Shown: positions 1 to 6,948 of the stretch, in pieces | Position numbering within the stretch: the first letter of the stretch is position 1 | Layout: the number at the start of each line of letters is the position of its first letter | The notes under the pieces: generated by a model | What the model was told of the DNA's origin: nothing | The model's input: only the letters and a program-made list of their open reading frames with translations | The model's database searches: none | Position numbers and translations under genes: made by a program | DNA from: DASXRU01 sp033856235 | Lineage (GTDB): Bacteria; Acidobacteriota; Blastocatellia; Pyrinomonadales; Pyrinomonadaceae | Reading direction: 5' to 3' | DNA length: 7,341 bases | Assembly: GCA_033856235.1 (NCBI GenBank) | Contig: JAWVFI010000182.1 | Span: 1-7,341 of the forward strand

Positions 1-2959
1 GGTTATGAAGAGCGATGAAGCAACTCTCGGCGGGAAGAATCTTGCCGATTGCCTGGTGAGCGAGCTTAAACAACTCATCAAGATTAGCTGTCGTGATAAC
101 GCTCCGGACTATTTCAGCGATCACCTCGCGTTCCGTTTCCGCCCGCTTGCGCTCGGTAATGTCCAACATAACACCCTGCCAGGTACGTTTGCCGGCTGCA
201 TCAATGCCCACGTGTCCCCGGTCGTGTAACCAGACTATCGAACCGTCCCTGGCAATGAACCGGTACTCGGATTCGGTCGCAGCTCCGGTAGCCATGGCGT
301 TCGCGGTCTCTTGCAGCACCCGTTCGCGATCGTCCGGATGCAGGGCACCGACCCACAGATCCGGTATGGTGTACCAGTCGTCGACGGAATAACCGAGCGA
401 GAGAACATTTGCGCTGATATAAAGGGGTGAATAAGGGGGACTGGCCTCAACGTGATAGATGATTGCCGGCGAAGTTTCGACCAGCAAGCGGTAACGGGCC
501 TCGCTCTCCTGCAGCGCCCGCTCGGCGCGCTTGCGCTCGTTGATATCCGTGTGTGAACCGGACATGCGGTAAGGCTTTCCGTTCGCGTCGCGCAGCATGG
601 CGCCGCGGGCCAGAATCCAGGTGTAGGTTCCGTCCTTGTGCCGCAGGCGATGCTCGAGTGCATACTGAGATGTACGGCCGTCGACGTAGGCTTCAATCGT
701 GGCCATTGCGCGCGCATGATCGTCCGGGTGAAGAGCACTCTCCCAGGACGCGAAACAGTCCGCCAATTCGTGGTCCTCATAGCCGATCATGCTTTTCCAG
801 CGGGGCGAAAAATAGACATCGTTGGTCAACATGTTCCAATCCCACAGACCGTCGTTAGAACCTTCCACCGCCAGTTCGTATTGCTCCCGGCTTAGGCGAA
901 GTTCCTCCGCGCCTCTGATGCGCTCGGTGATATCGCGCACCATTGATACGACAACATGTTGGCCGTTTTCCGCCGCAACGTATTGAAGGATAATCTCGAC
1001 CGGAACGTCCTGGCCGTTCTTGTTGCGGTGGACGCTGGTAAATGTGAGAGCGTCAACCGTTCCGGCAATAACCGGCGCGATGAGGTCGCGATAGCTCGTT
1101 TGGTCGAACCCTGGCTTAATATCAACAGGTGTCATCATGAGCAATTCATCTTTGCTATAACCTGTCTGCCGGGTCGCGCCCTCGTTGACGTAAGCGTAGC
1201 GCAGTGTTTGGGGATCGAACATGAAGACGGCGTCCTGCATCGCGTCGAGCACGTTCGTTGCCCGCCGCAACCTGGTTTCTACCTGCGAGCGCTCAACAAT
1301 TTCCACCTTTAGAGCTGAATCGGAGTGTTCGACCTCGGTCGCCATCTGATTGAAAGCCGTTCCAAGTTGGCCGAGTTCGTCGACGGTTGGAATGTGAGCC
1401 CGCGCGGAGAAATCACCCTTACCAAAACGTTCGGCGGCAGAGGTCAGCAGCTGCAGCCAACGCAGAAAACCGCGCCGCACGAAGACATACTGAAGCAGCC
1501 AGAACAGAAACAGGAAGACGGCCAAAACCTGCATGGTTCGGATCAAAGCCGAGCGGCCGTTCTGCTCCACGTTCGAGAGACCGAAATCCATCGTCAGCAC
1601 GCCGGCGATGTTGCTCTTGCGGGTGGCGTCGTAGCGTCCGTCAATCGCGTAGCTCGACCGCAGGAAGTTCCCTTCGCTGGTTGTATAGGTGGAGCTTCGA
1701 TCGCCACCCTCCTGAAACAATTCGTTTAGAGTGTTGGCGTCTATCGGCAGGTTCACCGAACCAGCATCGCTGTTTATTTTTACGATAGCCTGGCGCGAAC
1801 TGTCCGTCAGGGTAACGTGCTTGATATGAGCAATCTTTCCCGTCAAGCGGATCATCCCGGATTGGAGCGTCTCAGACTTGAATAACTGCGGGTCTTCAGC
1901 CAGGATCTCTTTGATCGCCTGGCTGACGGCATATCCCGAATCCTTAATATTTCGGTGCGCCGTCTCGCGGATAGTTCGATATTGATAAATGCCGGCCAAA
2001 CACAAAACGATCCCAAGTCCGACAACTTGAAGGATTATCCACTTCGCTGCGAGAGAAGATCGCAGTTGGGGCACCTTGATTTTTGGAAACCTCACCGGGA
2101 GCCAGGCGCCTACGAAACACAACAGTGCCGTTAGTAAGAATATTGACGGAAAGTAACGATTAATCCAGAGCAGCCGGGCGCGTTCCACTCCGGCACTTTG
2201 CACTTGATTGAAGACATCATCGCCGGCAGTGACTCCGTCCCAACGGGAAATCGCCTGAAGCGGGGCGCCGGTGGCAATGTCATAAACGTAGTCACTCGAA
2301 TGGCAGCCTTCTTCGATTTTGATTGTCGCCCCCGTCAACGGCTCAACCCAAATCTTAAAGAAATACTGGTCGTCGCCACATTTGATTTCCTGCCCTGATT
2401 TTACTTTTGTTCCCTCATACTTCTCTGTTCCGGCATAAGACTCTGTGTATTCGCCGCGTCCGCGATAGGCGAAGAGATAAGTGTTGAGGCCTTCAACGGC
2501 AACCTCTTTTTGAAAGGCGAGCGGAACACCTTTGAGATAATTAAACCGCAGGCGGTAAGTTTTCTTTTCAACATTGCGGGGAAACACAAAATAGTCACCC
2601 CGATACTCAGGCTTGAGATGCTCCCCGGTTTGAGGATTAACCGGGGCAGATAATTCATACTCCCAACTTATCTTCCCGGTAGTGATGTCACTTATGATGT
2701 AGTCGCTGTTAAGTTCCACCGAGCCGGGCCGCTCTGAGTTGGGAACAATACTGATGCCTTGACTGTAAATGGTTGAGACATCTTTCTCCGGTATCTGCCC
2801 AGTTTGAGGATCGGGATAAGTCTGAAAGCCGATGTAGTCGGTCTTCCAGCTCCAGCCTGAAGGAATGCGTGGCGTCAAACGTGGAGCTAACAAAAACTGC
2901 CAGATAGCCGTGAAGCCACACAACGCTAAAGCTGCTGAAATTAGTATTTTCTTTCTCAT
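1..2959 (-). CDS. Multidomain membrane sensor protein (DUF3068-like, Cache-like, HAMP, PAS x3, GAF), C-terminus cut by window edge
   Basis: One uninterrupted frame of 986 codons runs from ATG 2957-2959 to the left edge, so the protein is C-terminally incomplete. Visible parts are: TM1 at about residues 5-24; an extracytoplasmic domain at 30-265; TM2 at 268-290; TM3 at 307-327; a second extracytoplasmic domain at 328-472, possibly Cache-like; TM4 at about 473-495; HAMP at about 495-545 (VDELGQLGTAFNQMATE); a short coiled coil; and three PAS domains ending at D676, D805 and D933 in DI(T/N)ER signatures. The second and third PAS look like the PAS_3 type (LHPDD, then KDGTYTW or RDGSIVW). A GAF domain begins near 950. 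Residues 85-220 resemble the DUF3068/PorA family (VEKKTY, VEGLNTY, WVEPLTG), with C194 and C219 available for a disulfide. The output module is not visible; histidine kinase is most likely, GGDEF or another output possible. It lies 29 bp after the porin gene on the same strand, so the two are probably cotranscribed. Confidence 0.88.
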   Translation of the reverse strand, partial: MRKKILISAALALCGFTAIWQFLLAPRLTPRIPSGWSWKTDYIGFQTYPDPQTGQIPEKDVSTIYSQGISIVPNSERPGSVELNSDYIISDITTGKISWEYELSAPVNPQTGEHLKPEYRGDYFVFPRNVEKKTYRLRFNYLKGVPLAFQKEVAVEGLNTYLFAYRGRGEYTESYAGTEKYEGTKVKSGQEIKCGDDQYFFKIWVEPLTGATIKIEEGCHSSDYVYDIATGAPLQAISRWDGVTAGDDVFNQVQSAGVERARLLWINRYFPSIFLLTALLCFVGAWLPVRFPKIKVPQLRSSLAAKWIILQVVGLGIVLCLAGIYQYRTIRETAHRNIKDSGYAVSQAIKEILAEDPQLFKSETLQSGMIRLTGKIAHIKHVTLTDSSRQAIVKINSDAGSVNLPIDANTLNELFQEGGDRSSTYTTSEGNFLRSSYAIDGRYDATRKSNIAGVLTMDFGLSNVEQNGRSALIRTMQVLAVFLFLFWLLQYVFVRRGFLRWLQLLTSAAERFGKGDFSARAHIPTVDELGQLGTAFNQMATEVEHSDSALKVEIVERSQVETRLRRATNVLDAMQDAVFMFDPQTLRYAYVNEGATRQTGYSKDELLMMTPVDIKPGFDQTSYRDLIAPVIAGTVDALTFTSVHRNKNGQDVPVEIILQYVAAENGQHVVVSMVRDITERIRGAEELRLSREQYELAVEGSNDGLWDWNMLTNDVYFSPRWKSMIGYEDHELADCFASWESALHPDDHARAMATIEAYVDGRTSQYALEHRLRHKDGTYTWILARGAMLRDANGKPYRMSGSHTDINERKRAERALQESEARYRLLVETSPAIIYHVEASPPYSPLYISANVLSLGYSVDDWYTIPDLWVGALHPDDRERVLQETANAMATGAATESEYRFIARDGSIVWLHDRGHVGIDAAGKRTWQGVMLDITERKRAETEREVIAEIVRSVITTANLDELFKLAHQAIGKILPAESCFIALHN
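150..936 (-). repeat. Three spaced copies of the PAS-terminal DI(T/N)ER coding motif
   Basis: Similar 15-base stretches at 150-164, 534-548 and 921-936 encode DITER, DINER and DITER at residues 933, 805 and 676. They are 384 and 387 bases apart (128 and 129 codons), one PAS unit each. This is domain duplication within the sensor gene, not a separate element. Confidence 0.7.
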
Positions 2960-2966
2960 TCACGGA

Positions 2967-2972
2967 CTTCCT
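2967..2972 (-). promoter_or_regulatory. Ribosome binding site of the sensor gene
   Basis: AGGAAG on the minus strand ends 7 bases before ATG 2957-2959. It supports that ATG over the GTG at 2961-2963, which opens a different frame of only 84 codons. Confidence 0.65.
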
Positions 2973-2988
2973 GCTTGCAGACAGTTTC

Positions 2989-4455
2989 TTAGAAGCGCCA
3001 GCTCGTTGCGATCACCACGTCAAATGAATTCCTTGTTCCCAGCGGCGCCGCTCCCGTATTGAGAAACGCGAAAGGGTTGCCAAGCCCCGAGGCCGCCAGC
3101 GCTGGTCCCGGTCTGGAATGGCCCAGGCTCACGTTAAACCAGAGGTTCTCTCGCGGATACCACTCGCCAATGAAACTCACCTCGTTAGAGAGGCTGCCGC
3201 CCGCGCTCGTGCCGGTGTTCTCAACTTGCCGCGTGTTGTGAAAGAGCGCGCGAATCTTGATGGTTGAAGTTGGCCACACGCCCGCCTGCGCACGGACGAT
3301 CTTTGTGTTCGTCCCGAAGATGATCCAATCGATCTGGTTTCCCAGATACCACTTGCCCCAGTCGGAAAAGCCGGTTGCGATCGGCGTGAAATCTTTCGAG
3401 TAGAAAACGTAGCCCGCCTCGGCGAAAGGACGGAAGGGCCGGGTCTTCGCTTCATAGCCCACCTCGGCGTGCCACGATTGCTCGTTCATCTTCTGCCCGA
3501 TGATCGTGCAGTAAGCGGCGTTACGGCATCTGCCGCCGAACTCCCAAGCGAACTCACCACTCACATATAAGCCTTTGATTAGGTCCAGGGGTTGTTCACC
3601 GCTTACGTCAAAGACCGCCATGTCGTTATCCAAATTCGAGCGCGATGAGCGATAGAAGAGTCCGGCAGCATAAGTCCCTTTGGTCTCCGCGAAGGTGCGC
3701 GAGATGTCGAGCCCCATCAGAAGTCCGTCGCGTCTGCCGCCGCCGTCCCACGTGGGATCGACTCGGTAGATGAAAGAATCGAAGTGCGTCTTCTTCACAT
3801 CCCACTCGACTCGCAGCGCGTCGAAGCCCTTGCGCGGGCTGTGAAAGACGCCTTGCTGCGTCTTTGTCGAAAACCCGTCATAAACTCCATCGCCGATAAG
3901 AAATTGCGAGCCAATGGTGATGTGTTGTCTGCCTAGCGTGGCCTTGAGCGGGAGGCCGCCGATGCGGTCGAGTTGGACATAAGCCTGATCGAGATAGAAA
4001 CTGGGGAATGTGCCACGCGGGTTTGTGCCCGGGGGTGATCCGGCCAGAACTGTGCCGGTGCCAAAAGAGTCCTGTCCAGTGGTTTTGACGCCGATGCCGC
4101 TAACGCCCGCAGTGAAGTGTTTATAACGAACCGTTGCGTCCAGCCGCAGACTTGTCTCCAGCCAGAATCTTGAACTGTCGCCGAAGAATGAGTGAGACTC
4201 GGAAACTACATAGTTCGCGATCTCGCCATTGTAAGAGAAGGACAGGTTCTTTTTCGCCGGAGTCTCCGGAGTTGGTTGTGGCTTTTGCTCTGGCTTTTCT
4301 GAGACTTTCTCGGCAGCGGGTTTTAGCGAAGTCTCTTTGGCTTTCTTCTCGGTGGCATCCTGGGCCTGGAGCGATGCGCGCCCGACGGCAGGGGAGCCAG
4401 CAACAATAGCGAAGCTAAATAGAATTATTCCGAGAGCTTTTATTTTCGTTTTCAT
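2989..4455 (-). CDS. Outer-membrane beta-barrel protein, porin / alginate-export-like
   Basis: This 488-residue protein starts with a Sec signal (MKTKIKALGIILFSFAIVAG, then an Ala-rich cleavage area around residues 27-31). A hydrophilic Lys/Glu/Pro-rich linker follows at about 33-68. From about 70 to 488 the sequence shows the alternating polar/aromatic pattern of amphipathic beta strands with Gly/Asp/Asn turns. It ends in Ser-Trp-Arg-Phe, the terminal aromatic typical of substrates of the BAM outer-membrane assembly machinery. The segment LGRQHITIGSQFLIGDG followed by FDALRVEW recalls the alginate-export / OprD-like barrels, but I cannot assign a substrate. The ATG at 4453-4455 is chosen because it begins the signal peptide and has a GGAG site; the same frame is open to 4581, but that extension is not signal-like. 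The gene is divergent from the multicopper oxidase gene and is followed by the sensor gene after 29 bp. Confidence 0.85.
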   Translation of the reverse strand: MKTKIKALGIILFSFAIVAGSPAVGRASLQAQDATEKKAKETSLKPAAEKVSEKPEQKPQPTPETPAKKNLSFSYNGEIANYVVSESHSFFGDSSRFWLETSLRLDATVRYKHFTAGVSGIGVKTTGQDSFGTGTVLAGSPPGTNPRGTFPSFYLDQAYVQLDRIGGLPLKATLGRQHITIGSQFLIGDGVYDGFSTKTQQGVFHSPRKGFDALRVEWDVKKTHFDSFIYRVDPTWDGGGRRDGLLMGLDISRTFAETKGTYAAGLFYRSSRSNLDNDMAVFDVSGEQPLDLIKGLYVSGEFAWEFGGRCRNAAYCTIIGQKMNEQSWHAEVGYEAKTRPFRPFAEAGYVFYSKDFTPIATGFSDWGKWYLGNQIDWIIFGTNTKIVRAQAGVWPTSTIKIRALFHNTRQVENTGTSAGGSLSNEVSFIGEWYPRENLWFNVSLGHSRPGPALAASGLGNPFAFLNTGAAPLGTRNSFDVVIATSWRF

Positions 4456-4462
4456 AGAGTGT

Positions 4463-4466
4463 CTCC
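4463..4466 (-). promoter_or_regulatory. Ribosome binding site of the porin-like gene
   Basis: GGAG on the minus strand sits 7 bases before ATG 4453-4455. It decides the start, because the reading frame stays open upstream to an ATG at 4579-4581. Confidence 0.6.
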
Positions 4467-4510
4467 GCAGGATTGGCCGGTGACGGCGGTAGGTTGGGCC
4501 TCCAGGGGCA

Positions 4511-4526
4511 TAATGCCGATGCATTA
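4511..4526. repeat. Inverted repeat upstream of the porin-like gene, possible operator
   Basis: TAATGC, a 4-base spacer CGAT, then GCATTA form perfect 6-bp arms. The site lies about 55-70 bp upstream of the porin start, where an operator of a dimeric regulator could sit. No regulator family is recognised from the motif, and a 6-bp repeat can arise by chance. Confidence 0.4.
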
Positions 4527-4697
4527 CACCGCGCTCGGCCTGACGTTGAGCACACCAGGCCGGCTTTGGCGGTAAGTGCATGACCTGTGCCAGGACCTTC
4601 GTATAAGCAGAGCAGAGGCGACGGAGAACAAAGTTGGGGTCAGCCTTATGCAGAATTCACGCCGCCATGAATCAAATCTTTTCGAGCACTCCTCCCC

Positions 4698-4736
4698 AAA
4701 AAAAGTCTTGACAGCTTCCGCTAGTGGGAATAGAGT
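4698..4736 (+). promoter_or_regulatory. Sigma70-like promoter for the oxidase-SCO operon
   Basis: A perfect -35 hexamer TTGACA (4708-4713) is followed by a 17-bp spacer and TAGAGT (4731-4736), 4 of 6 matches to TATAAT. An A7 tract at 4698-4704 lies just upstream of the -35, in the position of an UP element. Transcription would start near 4743, leaving a leader of about 130 nt before the ATG at 4874. Confidence 0.6.
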
Positions 4737-4821
4737 GCGCCGCATCTCGCCATTCATACTGCTAAAAGTTCTAAGCTGAGTTTCAACAAGGGGTCGCAGA
4801 TTTAGTCTTTCAAGAACAGTG

Positions 4822-4842
4822 CTTCAGGACGTCCTGAAGGAC
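4822..4842 (+). repeat. 18-bp perfect palindrome with overlapping alternative hairpin in the oxidase leader
   Basis: CTTCAGGACGTCCTGAAG at 4822-4839 equals its own reverse complement. Overlapping it, GTCC-TGAA-GGAC at 4831-4842 can fold as a 4-bp stem with a TGAA tetraloop, extendable by one C-G pair (4830/4843). The element is in the predicted untranslated leader, ending 14 bp before the ribosome binding site. It could be a DNA operator, an RNA structure, or a copy of a dispersed intergenic repeat; the sequence alone does not decide. Confidence 0.7.
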
Positions 4843-4856
4843 GCACACCTACGGCT

Positions 4857-4865
4857 GGAGGAGGG
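4857..4865 (+). promoter_or_regulatory. Strong ribosome binding site of the multicopper oxidase gene
   Basis: GGAGGAGGG lies 8 bases before ATG 4874-4876. It supports this start, which gives a 30-residue N-region ahead of the twin-arginine motif. Confidence 0.75.
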
Positions 4866-4873
4866 AACCCAAA

Positions 4874-6919
4874 ATGGCGCACATATCTAAGCGAAACAGA
4901 GGGCTTGAGCGCGAGACGCAACGAGCGCTCGACAATAGGTTGGAACTGGTGAAGGAAGGCTTTACCAGAAGAGACTTGATCAAGATGGGAATGATGACGG
5001 CTGCGGGGGTGCTCATTCCGAAGGGCGGCTTGACGCATGCGCAAACCCTCAGCAGCTACAGTTGGGGTGGCCGGGGCTGTTATTCAAATAACTGCGATGT
5101 CGGGTGCAGTCCTCAGCCGGCCCAGATCTTTGTCGATCCTATGCCGATCGCGCCGGAGTTACCCGCACGTTCGCTGTCGGATCCCGGATTACAATTTGGC
5201 TTGCCGCCGCAACTGTTTCCAAATAACTCCATCAATCCGGCAACGGGCCTGCCATACGAAGGTCGCGGCCAATACAATGGCAGCTTGCGGCCGGGCTCTG
5301 ATTCTTTTCAATTCTTCAATCAATATCCGCCGCAGAAGTATTTTGTCCAACGGATTAGGGCGAACCCGAATTTCAGGATCACTTCGGACACAAACATTCC
5401 CGCCCAGCTCATCTGGGGATACAATCAGGGGGGATCCTCTTCGGGTGACGTCGCTGTATTTCCCGCTCCGACGGTCGTCAGCCGCTATCAGGAACCATGG
5501 GTGATTCGCCGCTTCAACGAATTGCCAATCCAAAGTCAGAACGGCGGCTTTGGCGTCCCGGAGATGTCCACGCACCTGCATAATTTCCACTCGGCCCCGG
5601 AAAGTGATGGCGGCCCCTGCCGTTGGTTTTTCCGTGGTCAGTATTACGATTATTACTTCACCGGACAGCAGGCGGGATTTGCGTCGACTAACCAACCCAA
5701 CGGTGACATCAACGAATCGTTAAGCACCATGTGGTATCACGATCATCGAATTGATCATACGGCCGAAAATGCCTACAAAGGGCTCGCAGGCTTTCACCTG
5801 ATCTTCAATCAGTTCGACACCGGTAATGAGACGACGGGTTTCCGGCTGCCCAGTTATCCGCAATACGACGTTCCGATTGCGATCACGGACAAGCTCCTCG
5901 ATCCGAGCACTGGTAAGCTGTGCTTCGACACTTTCAATTTCAAGGGGCTGCTCGGCGATGTGATTCTGGCCAACGGCATCATCCAGCCGTACTTCAATGT
6001 TAGCAAACGGCGTTATCGATTCCGCGTGCTGAACGGCGGACCCTCGCGCTTCTACGAGTTCTTCCTCACGGATCCGTTGAGCCCGAGCACGGTCATTCCG
6101 TTCTGGGTAATTGGTAATGACGGCAACCTTCTGCCTCAGCCGGTGCAGGTCACCAGCTTCAGGGTCAGCGTTGGGGAACGCTACGACATCCTTATTGACT
6201 TCAATCAGGTCAAGAATCTGATTGGCAGTCACACCAAAGTGCGGCTTGAGAATCGTCTGGAACAGGACGACGGTCAGGGACCGAGTTGCAATCTCTCGGC
6301 CGCCGGGCAGGGCATGTCATGCGTCGAGTTCCGCATCGGGTCGGCGGTCACAGACGCCAGCGTGGACCCGGCAACTCATCCCACGTTCTATCAACTGCCG
6401 AGCATTATCACGCCGCGCATCACGCGCACGTTTAAGTTTGATCGCAACAACGGTCAGTGGGTGATCAATAACAGGTTCGCCAGTTGCAATGAGCTCCGCT
6501 TCACGGTAACGCAGAACAGCGCCGAGAACTGGATCTTTCAAAACCCGCGGAACGACTGGCAACACCCAATTCACGTACACTTCGAAGAACACCAGATCCT
6601 GAGTAGATCCGGTAATGGCGGTCGTTACGGTAGCTATAGCGGCTCCACTTACGGCGACGATCGTAACCACGGCGATTGCGCCTTTGGCGGAGGCGGAGGC
6701 GGAATGAGCACTTCTCGTCCGAACGTTCCCAACGTCGAAGTCAGCCGCAAGGACGTGACCCGTTTGCAGGGCGATGAAGATATTAAGGTCTTCTTTCGCT
6801 TCCGCGATTTTCAGGGCGACTATCCTCTCCACTGTCACAACACAGTCCATGAGGATCACGCCATGATGTTGCTCTTCCAGATGCAAGCTGGTGTGACCGA
6901 CAACAACCAGAATCCCTAA
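4874..6919 (+). CDS. Tat-exported multicopper oxidase (CotA/laccase-like)
   Basis: A 681-residue multicopper oxidase of three cupredoxin domains, which couples one-electron oxidation of phenols, metals or similar donors to four-electron reduction of O2 to water. A twin-arginine signal has TRRDLIK at 31-37 and likely cleavage at THA-Q (56/57), placing the folded enzyme in the periplasm. All four copper motifs are present: HLHNFH (H234, H236), YHDH (H289, H291), HPIHVH (H564, H567, H569) and HCHNTVHEDHAM (H653, C654, H655, H659, M664). The C/+5 H/+10 M type-1 site matches CotA spacing. The middle section (YDVPIAITDKLL, YRFRVLNGG, ERYDILIDF) also follows the spore-coat laccase pattern. Unlike CotA (about 510 residues), it has an N-terminal extension with C69, C74 and C78 and a Gly/Ser/Tyr-rich insert at about 578-611. 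The SCO gene starts 29 bp downstream. Substrate is unknown; Mn(II), Fe(II), Cu(I) or phenolics are all possible. Confidence 0.93.
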   Translation: MAHISKRNRGLERETQRALDNRLELVKEGFTRRDLIKMGMMTAAGVLIPKGGLTHAQTLSSYSWGGRGCYSNNCDVGCSPQPAQIFVDPMPIAPELPARSLSDPGLQFGLPPQLFPNNSINPATGLPYEGRGQYNGSLRPGSDSFQFFNQYPPQKYFVQRIRANPNFRITSDTNIPAQLIWGYNQGGSSSGDVAVFPAPTVVSRYQEPWVIRRFNELPIQSQNGGFGVPEMSTHLHNFHSAPESDGGPCRWFFRGQYYDYYFTGQQAGFASTNQPNGDINESLSTMWYHDHRIDHTAENAYKGLAGFHLIFNQFDTGNETTGFRLPSYPQYDVPIAITDKLLDPSTGKLCFDTFNFKGLLGDVILANGIIQPYFNVSKRRYRFRVLNGGPSRFYEFFLTDPLSPSTVIPFWVIGNDGNLLPQPVQVTSFRVSVGERYDILIDFNQVKNLIGSHTKVRLENRLEQDDGQGPSCNLSAAGQGMSCVEFRIGSAVTDASVDPATHPTFYQLPSIITPRITRTFKFDRNNGQWVINNRFASCNELRFTVTQNSAENWIFQNPRNDWQHPIHVHFEEHQILSRSGNGGRYGSYSGSTYGDDRNHGDCAFGGGGGGMSTSRPNVPNVEVSRKDVTRLQGDEDIKVFFRFRDFQGDYPLHCHNTVHEDHAMMLLFQMQAGVTDNNQNP

Positions 6920-6934
6920 CTCAGCAGCCAAAAG

Positions 6935-6941
6935 AAAGGAG
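6935..6941 (+). promoter_or_regulatory. Ribosome binding site of the SCO gene
   Basis: AAAGGAG lies 7 bases before ATG 6949-6951 in the 29-bp gap after the oxidase stop codon. There is no room for a terminator, so the two genes are read as one operon. Confidence 0.7.
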
Positions 6942-6948
6942 AAGATTC

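Larger units (their letters stand above)
4456..4873. other. Divergent intergenic regulatory region
   Basis: About 420 bp separate the porin-like and oxidase starts. Short open frames here (for example 4576-4779 plus and 4524-4757 minus) look non-coding: no recognisable domain and no convincing Shine-Dalgarno site. The region holds an inverted repeat at 4511-4526, a sigma70-like promoter toward the oxidase (4708-4736) with an A7 tract just upstream, and a palindromic leader (4822-4842). No convincing promoter for the porin gene was found; CATTAT reading leftward inside 4511-4526 is a weak -10 candidate without a matching -35. Confidence 0.7.

Noticed and set aside
235..780. Minus-strand open frame of 181 codons, and other short frames over 1-2400
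   Set aside because: The continuous frame from 2959 to the left edge encodes recognisable HAMP and PAS domains; the others are off-frame shadows.
2709..2963. GTG-started minus-strand frame overlapping the sensor start
   Set aside because: It lies in another frame, has no domain, and the ATG at 2957-2959 with AGGAAG opens the long sensor frame.
2960..2988. Possible terminator or promoter between porin and sensor genes
   Set aside because: Only 29 bp with a ribosome binding site; no stem-loop with T run and no -35/-10 pair.
4456..4581. Earlier start (ATG at 4579-4581) for the porin-like protein
   Set aside because: It would put 42 residues rich in Arg, His and Pro before a perfect Sec signal; the ATG at 4453-4455 has its own GGAG site.
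4698..4704. A7 tract as a leftward intrinsic terminator (T7 on the minus strand)
   Set aside because: No stable GC-rich stem precedes it on the minus strand, and no leftward gene ends here.
4802..5044. Minus-strand frame of 80 codons over the oxidase leader and signal peptide
   Set aside because: It crosses the palindrome and the oxidase start region and resembles no protein; probably a product of the repeat-like sequence.
5189..6232. Minus-strand open frames of 168 and 170 codons opposite the oxidase
   Set aside because: Shadows of the multicopper oxidase reading frame, without domain signatures or ribosome binding sites.
6317..6931. Minus-strand open frame of 204 codons opposite the oxidase
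   Set aside because: It overlaps a gene with intact copper motifs, has no recognisable domain, and has the repetitive V/A/I composition of an antisense shadow.
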